64,000 bases of DNA from Ariolimax columbianus (lineage: Eukaryota > Mollusca > Gastropoda > Stylommatophora > Arionidae), in assembly GCA_036924085.1 (NCBI GenBank), contig JAVGWX010000005.1, positions 96,710,730 to 96,774,729 on the forward strand, read 5' to 3'. Of this stretch, positions 48,306 to 59,122 are shown one piece after another. The notes under the pieces are model-generated. The model saw only the letters and a program-made list of their open reading frames with translations. It made no database searches and had not been told where the DNA came from. How positions within the stretch are numbered: position 1 is the first letter of the stretch; every line of letters starts with the position of its first letter. Position numbers and translations under genes: made by a program.

Positions 48306-48395
48306 GTGACTATGGGCTCCATGTATCGTGACTATGGATTCGATGTTTCGTGACTTTGGATTCGATGTTTCGTGACTTTGGATTCGATGTATCGC
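48306..48395. repeat. 22-bp minisatellite, right part
   Basis: Four units (core ATTCGATGTTTCGTGACTTT), the other half of the array at 47222-47389, leading back into the host LINE codons RKRYIES. Confidence 0.9.
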
Positions 48396-48734
48396 TTCCT
48401 GGATGCAGGTTGAAAGTGTCTGTTCGTGTTGTGTGATTAAAATTACTTCACGCGCCCAAAAACTTCGCCACGGTTGGCTGCACATCGTGTTCTCGGGAGG
48501 AGTGAAGGACGCGTTCGTCAACGAACATAATATCCGAGATGGTGCATTCTTTCACTTTGGTGTATTGTTTCAGGCATATCTGATCATAGATAGCCTACCT
48601 TTCGCCCTTTACCTGATATGCTTGCTAATAGCAACCTCATTTTAACATAATCCAGCATCAGAGCATTGCTGCAAAGAAAATGCTGGTGCCAGCACATCCC
48701 TATTTAACACCGTTGGTGACTGATGCCCACACGC
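48396..48734 (-). pseudogene. RT catalytic-region remnant of the host LINE
   Basis: Part of the 46.6-50.2 kb LINE. SDIMFVDERVLHSSREHDVQ corresponds to the RT palm motif with FADD changed to FVDE, followed by a stop. The remainder to 48,735 is the VLAPAFSLQQC segment and poorly conserved DNA. Confidence 0.75.
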
Positions 48735-49590
48735 CTCTCTCCTCCCTGCAGTACCCGAGCTATCATGGAATTGGCGAACCTCTCGCCTCCCTGCAGTACA
48801 CGAGCTATCATGGAATTGGCGAACCTCTCTCCTCCCTGCAGTACACGAGCTATCATGGAATTGGCGAACCTCTCTCCTCCCTGCAGTACACGAGCTATCA
48901 TGGAATCTGCGAACCTCTCTCCTCCCTGCAGTACACGAGCTATCATGGAATTGGCGAATCTCTCTCATCCCTGCAGTACACGAGCTATCATGGAATTGGC
49001 GAACCTCTCTCCTCCCTGCAGTACACGAGCTATCATGGACTTGACGAACCTCTCTCATCCCTGCAGTACACGAGCTATCATGGAATTGGCGAATCTCTCT
49101 CATCCCTGCAGTACACGAGCTATCATGGAATTGGCGAACCTCTCTCCTCCCTGCAGTACACGAGCTATCATGGAATTGACGAACCTCTCTCATCCCTGCA
49201 GTACACGAGCTATCATGGAATTGGCGAACCTCTCTCCTCCCTGCAGTACACGAGCTATCATGGAATTGGCGAACCTCTCTCCTCCCTGCAGTACACGAGC
49301 TATCATGGAATTGGCGAACCTCTCTCCTCCCTGCAGTACACGAGCTATCATGGAATCTGCGAACCTCTCTCCTCCCTGCAGTACACGAGCTATCATGGAA
49401 TTGGCGAATCTCTCTCATCCCTGCAGTACACGAGCTATCATGGAATTGGCGAACCTCTCTCCTCCCTGCAGTACACGAGCTATCATGGAATTGACGAACC
49501 TCTCTCCTCCCTGCAGTACACGAGCTATCATGGAATTGGCGAACCTCTCTCATCCCTGCAGTACACGAGCTATCATGGAATTGGCGATCA
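48735..49590. repeat. 45-bp minisatellite inside LINE RT
   Basis: About 19 units with core ACGAGCTATCATGGAATTGG, then CGAACCTCTCTCCTCCCTGC, then AGTAC; every unit carries CTGCAG. On the minus strand it reads RQFHDSSCTAGRREV or, one frame on, SMIARVLQGGERFAN, matching 'VRQFHDGM.ARV.D.GE' of LINE RTs. The LINE resumes directly on both sides. Variants recur with a ten-unit (450-bp) offset. Confidence 0.95.
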
Positions 49591-49821
49591 ACGGTAATGA
49601 ATCTTCCAGGGCAACCAATTCTTGCCATGAATTGCAAGAGCCCTTACCAGTTGACGGTGTCAACGATCTTGCTCATGTCCACCAAAACTCTGTACAGGTT
49701 GCAATGTTCTTAAAACGTTACCTTTAGTTGACCTACTTATCGTGCCGACCTTTCCACGACCGGCTCGAAAACCATCCTGACTCTGGGAGTAGACCCTGCC
49801 CAAGATAACTAGTTAGGCTGT

Positions 49822-49905
49822 TGACCCGGACAAGGGAGCAATTGAGCCGGACCCGGGAGCACTTGAGCGAGACACGGGAGCACTTGAGCCGGACATGGAG
49901 CACAA
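49822..49905. repeat. 24-bp repeat inside LINE RT
   Basis: Three to four degenerate units with core GAGCCGGACCCGGGAGCACT. The minus frame reads KIVLHVRLKCSRVSLKC..., repeating the segment that corresponds to 'KILARVLLNRL' of the RT, then continues into TSYLGQGLLPES without a frame change. Confidence 0.75.
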
Positions 49906-50477
49906 TCTTGCCCGCGATTTACAGAAGATGCTCTAGCGTAGGAATGACAGTTTCTCTTTAGTTTGTTCAAGTGAACAATAGCATCTTTCAGATCATGAGG
50001 TATCTGCCGGTTATCTCACATTGAACGGGATAGCTACGTCAGCTGTTCAATAGAATAGGACCTCCTGCATTATGAACTCCAGCAGTAAGAGCATCTGACC
50101 CGGAGGAGTTTCCTATATAAATTTCAAAAATTCCTTTCATGACCTGATCAAAGCTTGTAGGAATGCCGAGTTAACCCTTTGTCGCGACTTGTGGCGTTCG
50201 TGTTATGGATTATTCGCTGATTTCCGAGTATTGCTTGATTTCTTTCTCAGAAAGGTCCATTTCTCCTTCACTGTAATCTAACAATGCTATTCATCTTTTA
50301 GCGGAATGTCCAGAACATGTGAAAAAGTGTGAGACTGTTCCGTTCTGCAGTTTCATATATTAATTCTCTTCACTAGCCTCCGATGTCATGGGCTCTATGC
50401 TGAAGTTAAATGTTGACAGAATAAACCTGATCAGCTCTTGTCACCCGCCCATCACATAAGTCACTCTTTCTAGTGAT

Positions 50478-50743
50478 AACATAGTCAATAAGTTGTCAAG
50501 TGATAACAGTCAATAAGTTGTCAAGTGATAACATAAGTTGTCACGTGATAACATAAGTTAGCACGTGATAACATAGTCAATAAGTTGTCACGTGATAACA
50601 TAGTCAATAAGTTGTCACGTGATAACAGTCAATAAGTTGTCACGTGATAACATAGTCAATAAGTTGTCAAGCGATAACATAGTCAATAAGTTGTCAAGCG
50701 ATAACATAGTCAATAAGTTGTCAAGCGATAACATAGTCAATAA
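50478..50743. repeat. 27-bp minisatellite
   Basis: About ten units with core AAGTTGTCACGTGATAACAT then AGTCAAT; some lack AGTCAAT or ATAGTC. Its distance to the LINE (under 250 bp) leaves open that it too lies in LINE sequence, but no codon match was seen. Confidence 0.9.
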
Positions 50744-51099
50744 GGTTTGTCGTTTGACGGTAAGCGAGTGAAACATTGCTTGTGATATAGTGACATCGAG
50801 CAGATCCAAGTCTTTTGCTGTTCCATTCCTCGATATGATGTTTGCCAATTGCCACTTCCAATTCCGATGGTCGTTTTACATTCTAGCATTGAAGTCAAGG
50901 ATGTGGTTCTTGTTCCTTCGAACTGATAAAATAGAACTGATCAAATAGAACTGATCAGATAGAACTGATTAAATAGAACTGATAAAATACCAGTTTAGTA
51001 ATGCTAATAAGAGTAGCAGTACTGTTTCCCAGTAAAATCTGCCGTCTTGATTTTTGACACGCCCGCTCATGCATGCCCATATACACGTGCGTACTCTTT
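50744..51099. other. unique sequence with a short 15-bp repeat
   Basis: Five copies of AAATAGAACTGATCA-like units lie at 50927-50988. Nothing else recognised. Confidence 0.5.
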
Positions 51100-51495
51100 C
51101 TATACATATAACTTATTTCACCATCCCAGTCTATACATAGAACTTATTTCCCCCTCTATATATAGAACTTATTTCACCCTCGCCGTCTATACATAGAACT
51201 TATTTCACCATCCCCATCTATACATAGAACTTATTTCACCCTCGCCGTCTATACATAGAACTTATTTCACCATCTCCGTTTATACATAGAACTTATTTCA
51301 CCCTCCCCGTCTATACATAGAACTTATTTCCCCCTCCCCGTCTATACATAGTACATATTTCACCCTCCCCGTCTATACATAGAACTTATTTCCCCCTCCC
51401 CGTCTATACATAGTACTTATTTCCCCCTCCCCGTCTACACATAGAACTTTTTTCACCATCCCCGTCTATACAAAGAACTTATTTCACCATCCCCA
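51100..51495. repeat. ~32-bp minisatellite
   Basis: About 12 units with core CGTCTATACATAGAACTTAT then TTCACCCTCCC. Confidence 0.95.
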
Positions 51496-51994
51496 CCGAA
51501 CATAAATTAAATCAGATGGCTATCAGTGCATCATATTTCGAGCAGCCTGTACAAATCTAGCCATATGGTAAAGATACGACCATGGCTCATAAACATTATT
51601 CTGTTTGTACAAATTCAGTAAAGTGTTTTGGAGAAACCAAATGTTAGTTTCGAGAAAGATCTTAAGAAACTATTCGCTTGTAAAAATAAAACTACAGTAC
51701 TTCTCATGATAATGAAACCATATCTAAACAGCATGGGAAATATCAAATTGTTATATTTTTGAAAAGTGAGATGAATATTAAAAGCACGCGTTACAACTAA
51801 ATGATGGTATTGACGTACTGTGAGCAATATATAACCGTTTATACAGAAGTTCTAAGAACTTGTTCTCCAGCGTAGAAAAAGTTGAAAGGGCACACTAATA
51901 CGCACGTGAGTGTGCAACTTGGTAGATAAAAGCATTGAATTGCATAGTTTAGTTCAGTTCAATTGTTTATCCACTTGTACCTGTGAGAGCCGTA
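51496..51994. other. unique sequence
   Basis: No recognised feature. Confidence 0.35.
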
Positions 51995-53815
51995 AGCTGT
52001 ATCTACTTGTGTCGGTGAGTCGTACAAAGCTGTATCCAGTTGTGTCAGTGAGTCGTACAAAGCTGTATCCAGTTGTGTCGGTGAGTCGTACAAAGTTGTA
52101 TTTACTTGTGTCGGTGAGTCGTACTAAGCTGTATCCACTTGTGTCGGTAAGTCATACAAAGCTGTATCCACTTTTGTCGGTGAGTCGTACAAAGTTGTAT
52201 TTAGTTGTGTCGGTGAGTCGTACAAAGTTTTATTTACTTGTGTCGGTGAGTCGTACAAAGTTGTATTTACTTGTGTCGGTGAGTCGTACAAAGTTGTATT
52301 TACTTGTGTCGGTGAGTCGTACAAAGTTGTATTCACTTGTGTCGGTGAGTCGTACAAAGTTGTATTCACTTGTGTCGGTGAGTCGTACAAAGTTGTATTT
52401 AGTTGTGTCGGTGAGTCGTACAAAGTTGTATTTACTTGTGTCGGTGACTCGTACAAAGTTGTATTTACTTGTGTCGGTGAGTCGTACAAAGTTGTATTTA
52501 CTTGTGTTGGTGAGTCGTACAAAGTTGTATTCACTTGTGTCGGTGAGTCGTACAAAGTTGTATTTACTTGTGTCAGTGAGTCGTACAAAGTTGTATTTAC
52601 TTGTGTCGGTGAGTCGTACACAGTTGTATTTACTTGTGTTGGTGAGTCGTACAAAGTTGTATTCACTTGTGTCGGTGAGTCGTACAAAGTTGTATTTACT
52701 TGTGTCGGTGAGTCGTACAAAGTTGTATTTACTTGTGTCGGTGAGTCGTACAAAGTTGTATTCACTTGTGTCGGTGAGTCGTACAAAGTTGTATTCACTT
52801 GTGTCGGTGAGTCGTACAAAGTTGTATTTACTTGTGTCGGTGAGTCGTACAAAGTTGTATTCACTTGTGTCGGTGAGTCGTACAAAGTTGTATTTACTTG
52901 TGTCGGTGAGTCGTACAAAGTTGTATTTACTTGTGTCGGTGAGTCGTACAAAGTTGTATTTACTTGTGTTGGTGAGTTGTACAAAGTTGTATTCACTTGT
53001 GTCGGTGACTCGTACAAAGTTGTATTCACTTGTGTCGGTGAGTCGTACAAAGTTGTATTTACTTGTGTCGGTGAGTCGTACAAAGTTGTATTTACTTGTG
53101 TCGGTGAGTCGTACAAAGTTGTATTTACTTGTGTTGGTGAGTTGTACAAAGTTGTATTCACTTGTGTCGGTGAGTCGTACAAAGTTGTATTTACTTGTGT
53201 TGGTGAGTCGTACAAAGTTGTATTTACTTGTGTCGGTGACTCGTACAAAGTTGTATTCACTTGTGTCGGTGAGTCGTACAAAGTTGTATTTACTTGTGTC
53301 GGTGAGTCGTACAAAGTTGTATTTACTTGTGTCGGTGAGTCGTACAAAGTTGTATTTACTTGTGTTGGTGAGTTGTACAAAGTTGTATTCACTTGTGTCG
53401 GTGACTCGTACAAAGTTGTATTCACTTGTGTCGGTGAGTCGTACAAAGTTGTATTTACTTGTGTTGGTGAGTTGTACAAAGTTGTATTCACTTGTGTCGG
53501 TGACTCGTACAAAGTTGTATTCACTTGTGTCGGTGAGTCGTACAAAGTTGTATTTACTTGTGTTGGTGAGTCGTACAAAGTTGTATTTACTTGTGTTGGT
53601 GAGTCGTACAAAGTTGTATTTACTTGTGTTGGTGAGTCGTACAAAGTTGCATTCACTTGTGTCGGTGAGTCGTACAAAGTTGTATTCACTTGTGTCGGTG
53701 AGTCGTACAAAGTTGTATTCACTTGTGTCGGTGAGTCGTACAAAGTTGTATTTACTTGTGTCGGTGAGTCGTACAAAGTTGTATTTACTTGTGTCGGTGA
53801 GTCGTACAAAGCTGA
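51995..53815. repeat. 33-bp satellite-like array
   Basis: About 55 units with core ACTTGTGTCGGTGAGTCGTA then CAAAGTTGTATTT. Very constant length keeps three or more frames open for 280-645 codons on both strands. Rare variants (GAGTTGTAC followed by GACTCGTAC) recur at offsets of 12 and 3 units. No gene. Confidence 0.95.
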
Positions 53816-54602
53816 GTAGCTGTGCTTGGTATGGACAAGTGTGTTGACCGGTCCTAATCCCGTGTCGTCTACTGATTGTCATGTCATTTAACTTCCGTGC
53901 GGTCTTCTAAGAACCATGTAACCGGTACCTCTTTTGTTGAGCGTACAGTGGGCGATTTTTGAATTGAAATTAAACCAAAAGCTGTAATTCCCACCATATT
54001 GTCCAATTCTTGTTCTATCTCTCCCCGGTGACAACCGATTACCTTTATACATTTCATTTCTTGCAATGGAATTCATTTCACGCGATGGTGTTTTCCTCAT
54101 TTCAAGCGATGGTGTTTTCCTATTTCAAACGATGGTACTTTCATATTTTGGTGCTTGGGTAAGGATCAAGTCTGACACTGATAGCACAGAGTTGGTATAA
54201 ATATGCGAGAGTAGCACTGAATTTCTGGACTATTTGGCTGTCGGACAAGCGTCATAGTCAACACAAGAATTTATCAACATCACTTCAGGTTGGAAGTCTT
54301 GATTTAGTCGACCTGCACTTCTACAAGAGCATATGCCCATGTGTAGGTCCCAGCTGTGGTATGAGCTGGAGATAGCTGGAATGAGTTATTTCTGCTTAGC
54401 AGGCTAGGCTCAAGCAGCTTATTACTCCACTGCGTTGGAACATTTGCCGTGAATGGCGGTTAAATGATGTGCGAGTCAATTTCAATGGACTTCGAAAACA
54501 GTAAGGCATAGTAGACCCGCAGCCTGTTTGATGCCATCAATACTGCTCTTAATCACCTAACCATGACCGTTTTGTCATGTCACAACAGTCGCATCTTGTC
54601 CT
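53816..54602. other. unique sequence with three ~24-bp repeats
   Basis: CATTTCAAGCGATGGTGTTTTCCT-type units at 54065-54135. Coding frames of 60-70 codons (minus) are unassigned. Confidence 0.4.
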
Positions 54603-54832
54603 TGCCTGTCATACACAAAGAACCCAGCGGACCTATCTGGGAAGGTCATACACAAAGAACCCGGCGGACCTATCTGGGAATGTCATACACAAAGAACCCG
54701 GCGGACCTTTCTGGGAAGGTCATACACAAAGAACCCGGCGGACCTATCTGGGAAGGTCATACACAAAGAACCCGGTGGACCTATCTGGGAAGGTCATACA
54801 CAAAGAACCCGGCGGACATATCTGGGAAAGTT
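54603..54832. repeat. 37-bp minisatellite
   Basis: Six units with core GGTCATACACAAAGAACCCG then GCGGACCTATCTGGGAA. Confidence 0.95.
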
Positions 54833-56299
54833 CTACATTTAGTCGCACAGTTTGAATTTCTTTGTAAAAGTTTTACCTTGTGTTTATGGGGTTTATGTTA
54901 TGTTCAGTCATGTGTGACATATAAGGGCGTATGAGCCTACCGAAAAGTCTACATCCTGGCATCATTTTTTGTCAGTGCTAAAAAGCACTTGGCACTGAAA
55001 ATTAGTACTCTCCCGAAGTACATTAAGAAAAAGTATATGAATGTAAATATTCTTAATGTCCGGTTCATCCAAAAGTCTTAGAACCGTGTATTATGTATCT
55101 GTACTTTCAACAAGGTCACGTATTATACACCAGGAATTGTCAAGTCAATGATGGGATAATGGCGCCGTACAATGAGTAACTTAGGGGTGTCTAAACAACC
55201 GACAGGTCAGGCGTCAAGCTCTTTCCCTCTTGGGTGTGTGAATTACAGGCCATCACTCTACAACGTTCCAGACCATTATCAGAAAAATAGATTTCGCCAC
55301 AATATCATGCATGCCAATATTTGCAGAATGAGATTTTCAATACTGCACTTCGGGTTACCTTATCCAGCTATAGGGAATCGAGGATGCGTTTCTAGTTTGA
55401 TTTTCTTAGCTGTTTTTAAGCAAATGGGGTTGCTAGCCCGGAGCAACCTTTGTTGGTCGCCTGTCTGGACCTGTCGGGAAAGGAACCACTGGGCCATCGA
55501 AGCGAGGCAGTTGAGAGCCGATCGCTAGTTTCCAGGAACAACTGAAATGATAATTGTGGAAAGTGCCAATAAATCTTTAGTCCCTGCTGCATCTCAACAT
55601 TTCTACTGAAGCAGGTGATACTGTTAACTTCCACTCGCACAAACTGAGAAGAGAGAATACAGTGCCAAGTGTCTCATTGAATGTGCAATGTAGTCGGACT
55701 GTTCAACCAAATGTAACAAAGGATGAACTCAGATATTAGCTTATGGAATATAATGTATTTATTACTTTGCTAAAATGTTAAAATTTTCTTGATTTCGATT
55801 AAAAACTTGGAGAAAGCCGGTCAGACCTGTGACCAGCTGAGGGTGTTGATGAAAGACATAAATGGATGTCGTGTGTTCAGGTCATATGCTCCACCGGGGG
55901 TAAAAAAAAATGATTTGATTAATTGCTGTAAGTAATTTTAAAAAATAAATATTCTTACGCCTGCGATTATAGTTTTGGTTTTTTGTTTTGTCAAATTGTA
56001 ACGCCGCTCGCGATATTTAAATGTTGGATATCCATGGAGTGTCAATTCCTTCTCTCCATCGGTGTTTTCTTCTTCTGATAAGTGAGCAGTCTACCTCCCA
56101 TTACTCACCAGCTTTGTGTTGTATATACTGTATTATAACTTCTAAACACCGTATATACTGTATTATAACTTCTAAACACCAATAAGTTACTCGGCGTCGG
56201 GTTGTGTGTAGGACATAGTGCATATCATTATTAAATTGAGGAGTTATGGAGTATGAGTCTGAGAATATAGATAATTTAAGCGATGGACCGTCCATAACG
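54833..56299. other. unique sequence with a 30-bp duplication
   Basis: A 30-bp direct duplication (core ACTGTATTATAACTTCTAAA) is at 56119-56180. The 118-codon frame at 55172-55528 has no recognised domain. Confidence 0.35.
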
Positions 56300-57120
56300 C
56301 TAAGAACTGTGGCTTAAATAACTGGTTAGTCCGTAAGTTCGAGAACCGCAGCACTTGCAATAGCTGGTCCGTAGCTAAAGCTGAGAACCGCAGCACATGA
56401 TAGCTTGTCCGTCGGTGAGGCTGAGAACCGCAGCACATGATAGCTTGTCCGTCGGTGAGGCTGAGAACCGCAGCACATGATAGCTGGTCCGTCGGTGAGG
56501 CTGAGAACCGTAGCACGTGATAGCTGGTCCGTCGGTGACGCTGAGAACCGTAGCACATAATAGCTGGTCCGTCGGCGAGGCTGAGAACCGTAGCACATGA
56601 TAGCTGGTCCGTCTGTGAGGCTGAGAACCGTAGCACATAATAGCTGGTCCGTCGGTGAGGCTGAGAACCGTAGCACATGATAGCTGGTCCGTCGGTGAGG
56701 CTGAGAACCGTAGCACATGATAGCTGGTCCGTCGGTGAGGCTGATAACCGTAGCACATGATAGCTGGTCCGTCGGTGAGGCTGAGAACCGTAGCACATGA
56801 TAGCTGGTCTGTCGGTGAGACTGAGAACCGTAGCAAATGATAGCTGGGCCGTCGGTGAGGCTGAGAATCATAGCACATGATAGCTGGTCCGTCGGTGAGG
56901 CTGAGAACTATTGCATATAACAGCTAATCCATCGGTGAGGCTGCGAAGTGTATTGTATAACGGTTATTCTGTTAGCAAGTCTGAACACGGTAGCTTGTGT
57001 AACAGCTGCTTTGTCGGCACGACTGGGAACTTTAACTTGCTGTTTTACCTCTGTCAGTACAGATGAAAGCCATAACATGTATAACAATTTGTCCGTAATT
57101 TAGGCTGAGAACCGTATTTC
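56300..57120. repeat. 40-bp minisatellite, decaying at the right edge
   Basis: About 15 good units (core GAGAACCGTAGCACATGATA then GCTGGTCCGTCGGTGAGGCT) up to about 56930, followed by four increasingly diverged units to 57120. The gradient of decay at one edge suggests ongoing homogenisation in the centre only. Confidence 0.95.
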
Positions 57121-57871
57121 ATTTAATAATGCCTGCAGTTTCTTCAAGGTCACACAAAAAGATTGTCGAAGAAATAAACACGATAATGACCTGATCTTCA
57201 GGTGCATGTCAATAACTGTCTTTATGACAATCATATTTTTTTATACATCTACATGACGCCATTCCATCTAAATATAGAAATGTATTCATTCAATAAACTA
57301 GAAAAAAAACTTTCAAGTGCGGATTTAATTTTGTTTCAGCTAATGCCAATTTTTCTCGCTTGACTGGTTGAGTGGTTACATGTGTCGCCTTCACAGTAAA
57401 TGGATGAGGTTCTAATCGGTCGTGTCACGCTCTTAATAAATATATGTATATAATGGGGCGTGACTTAAATTAAAGAAGGCAGGCAGGCGGGAGAAAACGG
57501 GTCTCACCACCTCCCAACAAAAAATAGTGATAAATAGGGAGCTTATTCATACCATGTAGAAACTTCATTCCCGACAGCAGTGTTTTATGTGAGGGCGTAA
57601 TCATTGTTCCATATTTAAACATCATGCATATAATCACTAACATCACCACGTGACTACTCCCATATGACATGGATGACATAAAGTGGTTAGGAACATGGCT
57701 CACAAATCCACTTGCATGTGTTCGAATCCATGAAACGACAAAAGCTGTAACCTTATGGAAATTTTACGAATTAAAAATGATTACGTAAGCTGCACAAAAA
57801 AGTATAATGCACTTCGCCTCAGTATAAAGAACAAACAGAACGACGATCAAAATAAAAGTAAACATCCAAAT
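57121..57871. other. unique sequence upstream of the split gene
   Basis: Contains two tRNA-like segments: 57358-57425 (GGTTGAGTGGTTACATG ... GGTTCTAATC) and 57672-57730 (AAGTGGTTAGGAACATGG ... TGTTCGAATCCA). A promoter or 5' untranslated region of the gene starting at 57872 is possible, but no motif proves it. Confidence 0.35.
57672..57732 (+). repeat. tRNA-like SINE head or tRNA relic
   Basis: A-box-like AAGTGGTTAGGAACATGG and B-box-like GTGTTCGAATCCA in correct order, about 30 bases apart. No full cloverleaf. Confidence 0.4.
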
Positions 57872-57932
57872 ATGGATACAGATTGCCCCATGACAACTGC
57901 CGGCAAAGATGAAGTGTACAGAATTGTTCTAG
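57872..57932 (+). CDS. putative first coding exon of an unrecognised split gene
   Basis: ATG at 57872 opens 20 codons (MDTDCPMTTAGKDEVYR...) ending one base into a codon at 57932, before a GTCAGT donor. That single G joined to AA at the start of the next exon gives Glu, so the phases agree and the product continues as ...VYRIVLETFRSAAEAG. The frame is also open upstream to an ATG at 57755, but that stretch is Lys/Asn-rich and looks like leader sequence, so I prefer 57872. This exon is inferred from phase and continuity only; a different upstream exon remains possible. Confidence 0.45.
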
Positions 57933-58392
57933 GTCAGTTTTTGTTCATTTGCAAGGGACCGTGACCAGTTATTCATCTTCCCTTACATTATGTAGGGTAC
58001 TCATTTAATTTGAGTATACTGGACAGTGTCGAAATGGATTGTATCCGGTCCGCTTGCCATTAGAAGCATGCTCTCTGACAACTTTGCTACTAAAACGTTC
58101 GGAGAATTTAGGTTTAACAACCACAACACACAATACGGTTGAGTGTACGAGGTGGACTCAAACGTGCAACAGTTTTACACAGGTAGGCCTACACAAAAGG
58201 AAAATGTTTGGCAAACAGTTTAGGCCTAGATTTCCCTAGTTAATTCATTACCTACTCCAAGGCCAAATGAAACGAGTACAATTAGCAAGGTTAGGGAAAA
58301 CAGTTGACGGTACCAGAAGTCTACGTTCGCGTTCACCTAATATCTTCAAGGACAGGCAAAGGAACTTATTACGAGGAGTCAAAAAAATTGCT

Positions 58393-58672
58393 CTTTGTCC
58401 CAAAGTTGTTTGTTTGTCCCAAAGTTGTTTGTTTGTCCCAAAGTTGTTGTTTGTCCCAAAGTTGTTGTTTGTCCCAAAGTTGTTGTTTGTCCCAAAGTTG
58501 TTGTTTGTCCCAAAGTTGTATGTCCCAAAGTTGTTTGTTCCAAAGTTGTTTGTTTGTCCCAAAGTTGTTTGTTTGTCCCAAAGTTTTGTCCCAAAGTTGT
58601 TTGTCTCAAAGTTGATGATGTGTGTCCCAAAGTTGATGTTTGTCCCAACGTTGTTTGTCCCAAAGTTCTTGT
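58393..58672. repeat. ~18-bp minisatellite in intron 1
   Basis: About 15 units with core GTTTGTCCCAAAGTTGTT; GTT gains and losses vary the length. Lies in the proposed first intron. Confidence 0.95.
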
Positions 58673-58676
58673 CATA

Positions 58677-58783
58677 TAGTTTGTTTCCATATTCAATATC
58701 AACCTCTGTTTCCATATTCTATGTCAACCTCTGTTTCCATATTCTATGTCAACCTCTGTTTCCATATTCTATGTCAACCTCTT
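58677..58783. repeat. 25-bp tandem repeat in intron 1
   Basis: Four units with core TGTTTCCATATTCTATGTCA then ACCTC. Confidence 0.95.
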
Positions 58784-58975
58784 TATAACTGATTTTACAT
58801 TTCTTTTATATTCTGATAATATTCTTTGCACATGTTTTCCCTTAAAATTGCTGAATGTACCAATGGTTTTCTCTTCATAATAGTTTGTTTTATCCTTTTT
58901 ATAATTGTTCTTTAAAACTAAATTATGTCCTCTTCGTAATTGTTCTAAATTTGTCCCCATATCCTGTTTCCACAG

Positions 58976-59122
58976 AAACGTTCCGCTCAGCAGCTGAAGC
59001 TGGCCCGTCAGATATTCTCAAGCTGTACAACACCAGACAAAACTTGGTCAACATATCAGCCAAGTTGGCGGAGAACACTCCCAGCTCTCGGTACAGCCTC
59101 GAGGTTGTCGCCGCTGATTGCA
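58976..59122 (+). CDS. internal coding exon of the unrecognised split gene
   Basis: 147 bp with strong borders: a pyrimidine-rich acceptor ending TTTCCACAG and a consensus donor GTAAGT. It begins with the last two bases of a codon, ends with the first base of the next, and is open throughout: TFRSAAEAGPSDILKLYNTR, NLVNISAKLAENTPSS, SLEVVAADC. The mix is helix-like with regularly spaced Leu/Ile/Val. With the exons at 60576 and 61147 it gives one uninterrupted frame of at least 103 codons (124 with the putative first exon). I do not recognise the family; no catalytic motif, signal peptide or membrane segment is visible. A small coiled-coil or scaffold-type intracellular protein is an inference from composition. 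Confidence 0.75.

Larger units (their letters stand above)
46640..50230 (-). mobile_element. LINE RT frame carrying four internal minisatellites
   Basis: Minus strand, right to left. 50,200-50,140: TRTPQVATKG, SFDQVMKGIFE. 50,110-50,040: GSDALTAGVHNAGGPILLNS. 50,010-49,930: IPHDLKDAIVHLNKLKRN, then IAGKIV. 24-bp array. 49,830-49,600: TSYLGQGLLPES, DGFRAGRGKV, LYRVLVDMSKIVDTVN, ARIGCPGRFITVDRQFHD. 45-bp array. 48,735-48,660: SPTVLNRDVLAPAFSLQQC (normally VTNGVKQGCVLAPTLFSLLF). 48,550-48,440: TISDIMFVDERVLHSSREHD, where catalytic FADD has become FVDE. 22-bp array with nested LINE. 47,215-47,170: AAESFTNRIAKTSSAWEA. 21-bp array. 46,808-46,650: TKDVWNQQGIT, YRAILLATLLHICE, VRRVRQLNSFH. RT blocks are in the canonical order. 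Family identity is by recall of 'craniofacial development protein 2-like' ORF2 proteins. Confidence 0.85.

Noticed and set aside
48642..49727. 331-, 334- and 305-codon frames over the 45-bp array
   Set aside because: They are by-products of a 45-bp unit. Only the minus frames carry meaning, as amplified LINE RT residues, not as a gene.
51910..53882. Overlapping frames of 645, 561, 550 and 280 codons as proteins
   Set aside because: All are different translations of one 33-bp tandem repeat on both strands; mutual exclusivity and lack of other features argue against coding.
58267..58788. 173-codon plus frame as an exon of the split gene
   Set aside because: It runs through the 18-bp and 25-bp tandem repeats and lacks a usable donor in the right phase; it is intronic.
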